Source: an uncultured Flavobacterium sp.
Lineage (GTDB): Bacteria; Bacteroidota; Bacteroidia; Flavobacteriales; Flavobacteriaceae
DNA: 64,000 bases
Assembly (NCBI GenBank): GCA_937773775.1
Contig: CALJVL010000012.1
Location: forward strand, 1 to 64,000
Direction of reading: 5' to 3'
The translations under genes were made by a program, and so were the position numbers. Of the stretch, positions 63,592-64,000 are shown one piece after another. The notes beneath the pieces are model-generated. The model saw only the letters and a list, made by a program, of their open reading frames with translations. It did no database searches and had not been told where the DNA came from. Numbering within the stretch: the stretch's first letter is position 1; each line of letters begins with the position of its first letter.

Positions 63592-63849
63592 TTGATACAA
63601 TTCCTATTAAAGGAAAAATTAATTGCCTGCGCTTCTATTGATAAAAATAATATATCCTATAATTTGAGGGAAGAGGCTTTTTCTGAAGAAGTTTATGATG
63701 TAATCACTGCGTTATCAAAAGCTTCATTATTCAATGCAATTGTGGCAGCGGTAGAAACAAAAATTGGAGCAGAAACACCGATTAACTCAACTCCAATTGT
63801 TGGTTCCAACAGATTATTTGACCACACCATTAAAGCGATTCCTATTTAA
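63592..63849 (+). CDS. CutA-like small protein, start codon uncertain
   Basis: The 85-residue frame from TTG 63592 reads MIQFLLKEKLIACASIDKNN and ends FDHTIKAIPI. It resembles divalent-cation-tolerance (CutA/PII-fold) proteins, with LLKEKLIACASI near the N-terminus as in CutA. The frame extends upstream without stops as INVTIYLKKEHNPTEL, and an ATA sits where a homologue would be expected to have its ATG (63547). So either a weak start is used or the ATG has been lost. Confidence 0.5.
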   Translation: MIQFLLKEKLIACASIDKNNISYNLREEAFSEEVYDVITALSKASLFNAIVAAVETKIGAETPINSTPIVGSNRLFDHTIKAIPI

Positions 63850-64000
63850 AGATTAATGTCGGGATCTTCGAGCTTATAACAGGAAGAATTTATCTCCATC
63901 GAAATAATGAAGAAAGCTAGAAGAGTTAAAGTTAAATGCTGTCAAAAAGAGCTGCTTTAATGAAGAAATAAAGTAAAACAAATAAGGAATCAATTTTAAT
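63850..64000. other. Terminal non-coding stretch
   Basis: No feature supported in the last 151 bp. The window ends inside an AT-rich intergenic region. Confidence 0.4.

Overview
The window comes from a low-GC member of the Bacteroidota, very probably Flavobacterium or a close relative. The evidence is gliding-motility genes gldF/gldG beside dnaN, a SusC/SusD pair, an ECF sigma/FecR/TonB-receptor locus, promoters of the TTG-N17-20-TAnnTTTG type, A-rich leaders instead of Shine-Dalgarno sites, and many genes typical of that genus.

Layout. 0-0.6 kb: two tandem promoters firing off the left edge, a 41-bp perfect palindrome and a structured-RNA candidate. 0.6-6 kb: a DUF4294 protein and a SusCD outer-membrane uptake pair. 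6-23.7 kb: housekeeping genes, mostly intact (M42 peptidase, purC, S9 peptidase, HAD phosphatase, SDR, PhoH, SAM hydrolase, ABM protein, gldF-gldG, dnaN, MutS-like ATPase, universal stress protein, mnmE). 23.9-34 kb: an accessory island with a collapsed type I restriction locus (fic, hsdR fragment, GxxExxY fragment), five iterated 16-bp repeats, a cytochrome P450, a frameshifted esterase, an IS30-family element, a tripartite HipBST-type toxin-antitoxin operon with three operators spaced exactly 70 bp apart, and a saccharopine dehydrogenase-like gene broken by a stop codon. 34-41.5 kb: small and hypothetical genes plus a MoxR/ChlI-type ATPase with a VWA partner. 41.9-50.3 kb: several broken genes (TlpA-like, rhomboid, acyltransferase, PhoD-like) mixed with tRNA-Tyr, a SIMPL protein, SelO and a class V aminotransferase. 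50.4-57.2 kb: a cell-surface signalling locus (sigma, FecR, TonB receptor) diverging from two lipoproteins and a porin; one lipoprotein is an archaemetzincin-like protease. 57.5-64 kb: a small membrane protein, an unrecognised gene with two stops, a large PLP enzyme, a decayed hydrolase, LysR, a prohibitin-like lipoprotein, a severely deleted isocitrate dehydrogenase and a CutA-like gene.

The strongest whole-window signal is gene decay. From about 22 kb rightwards, at least twelve genes carry in-frame stops of all three types, single-base frameshifts, internal deletions or truncation, while the core genes in the first 22 kb are intact. This looks like a lineage shedding accessory functions. 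Sequencing error could explain some homopolymer cases but not the substitutions or deletions. The best candidate for a working, interesting system is the HipBST module with its phased operator array. The fic gene with its upstream repeat array is second.
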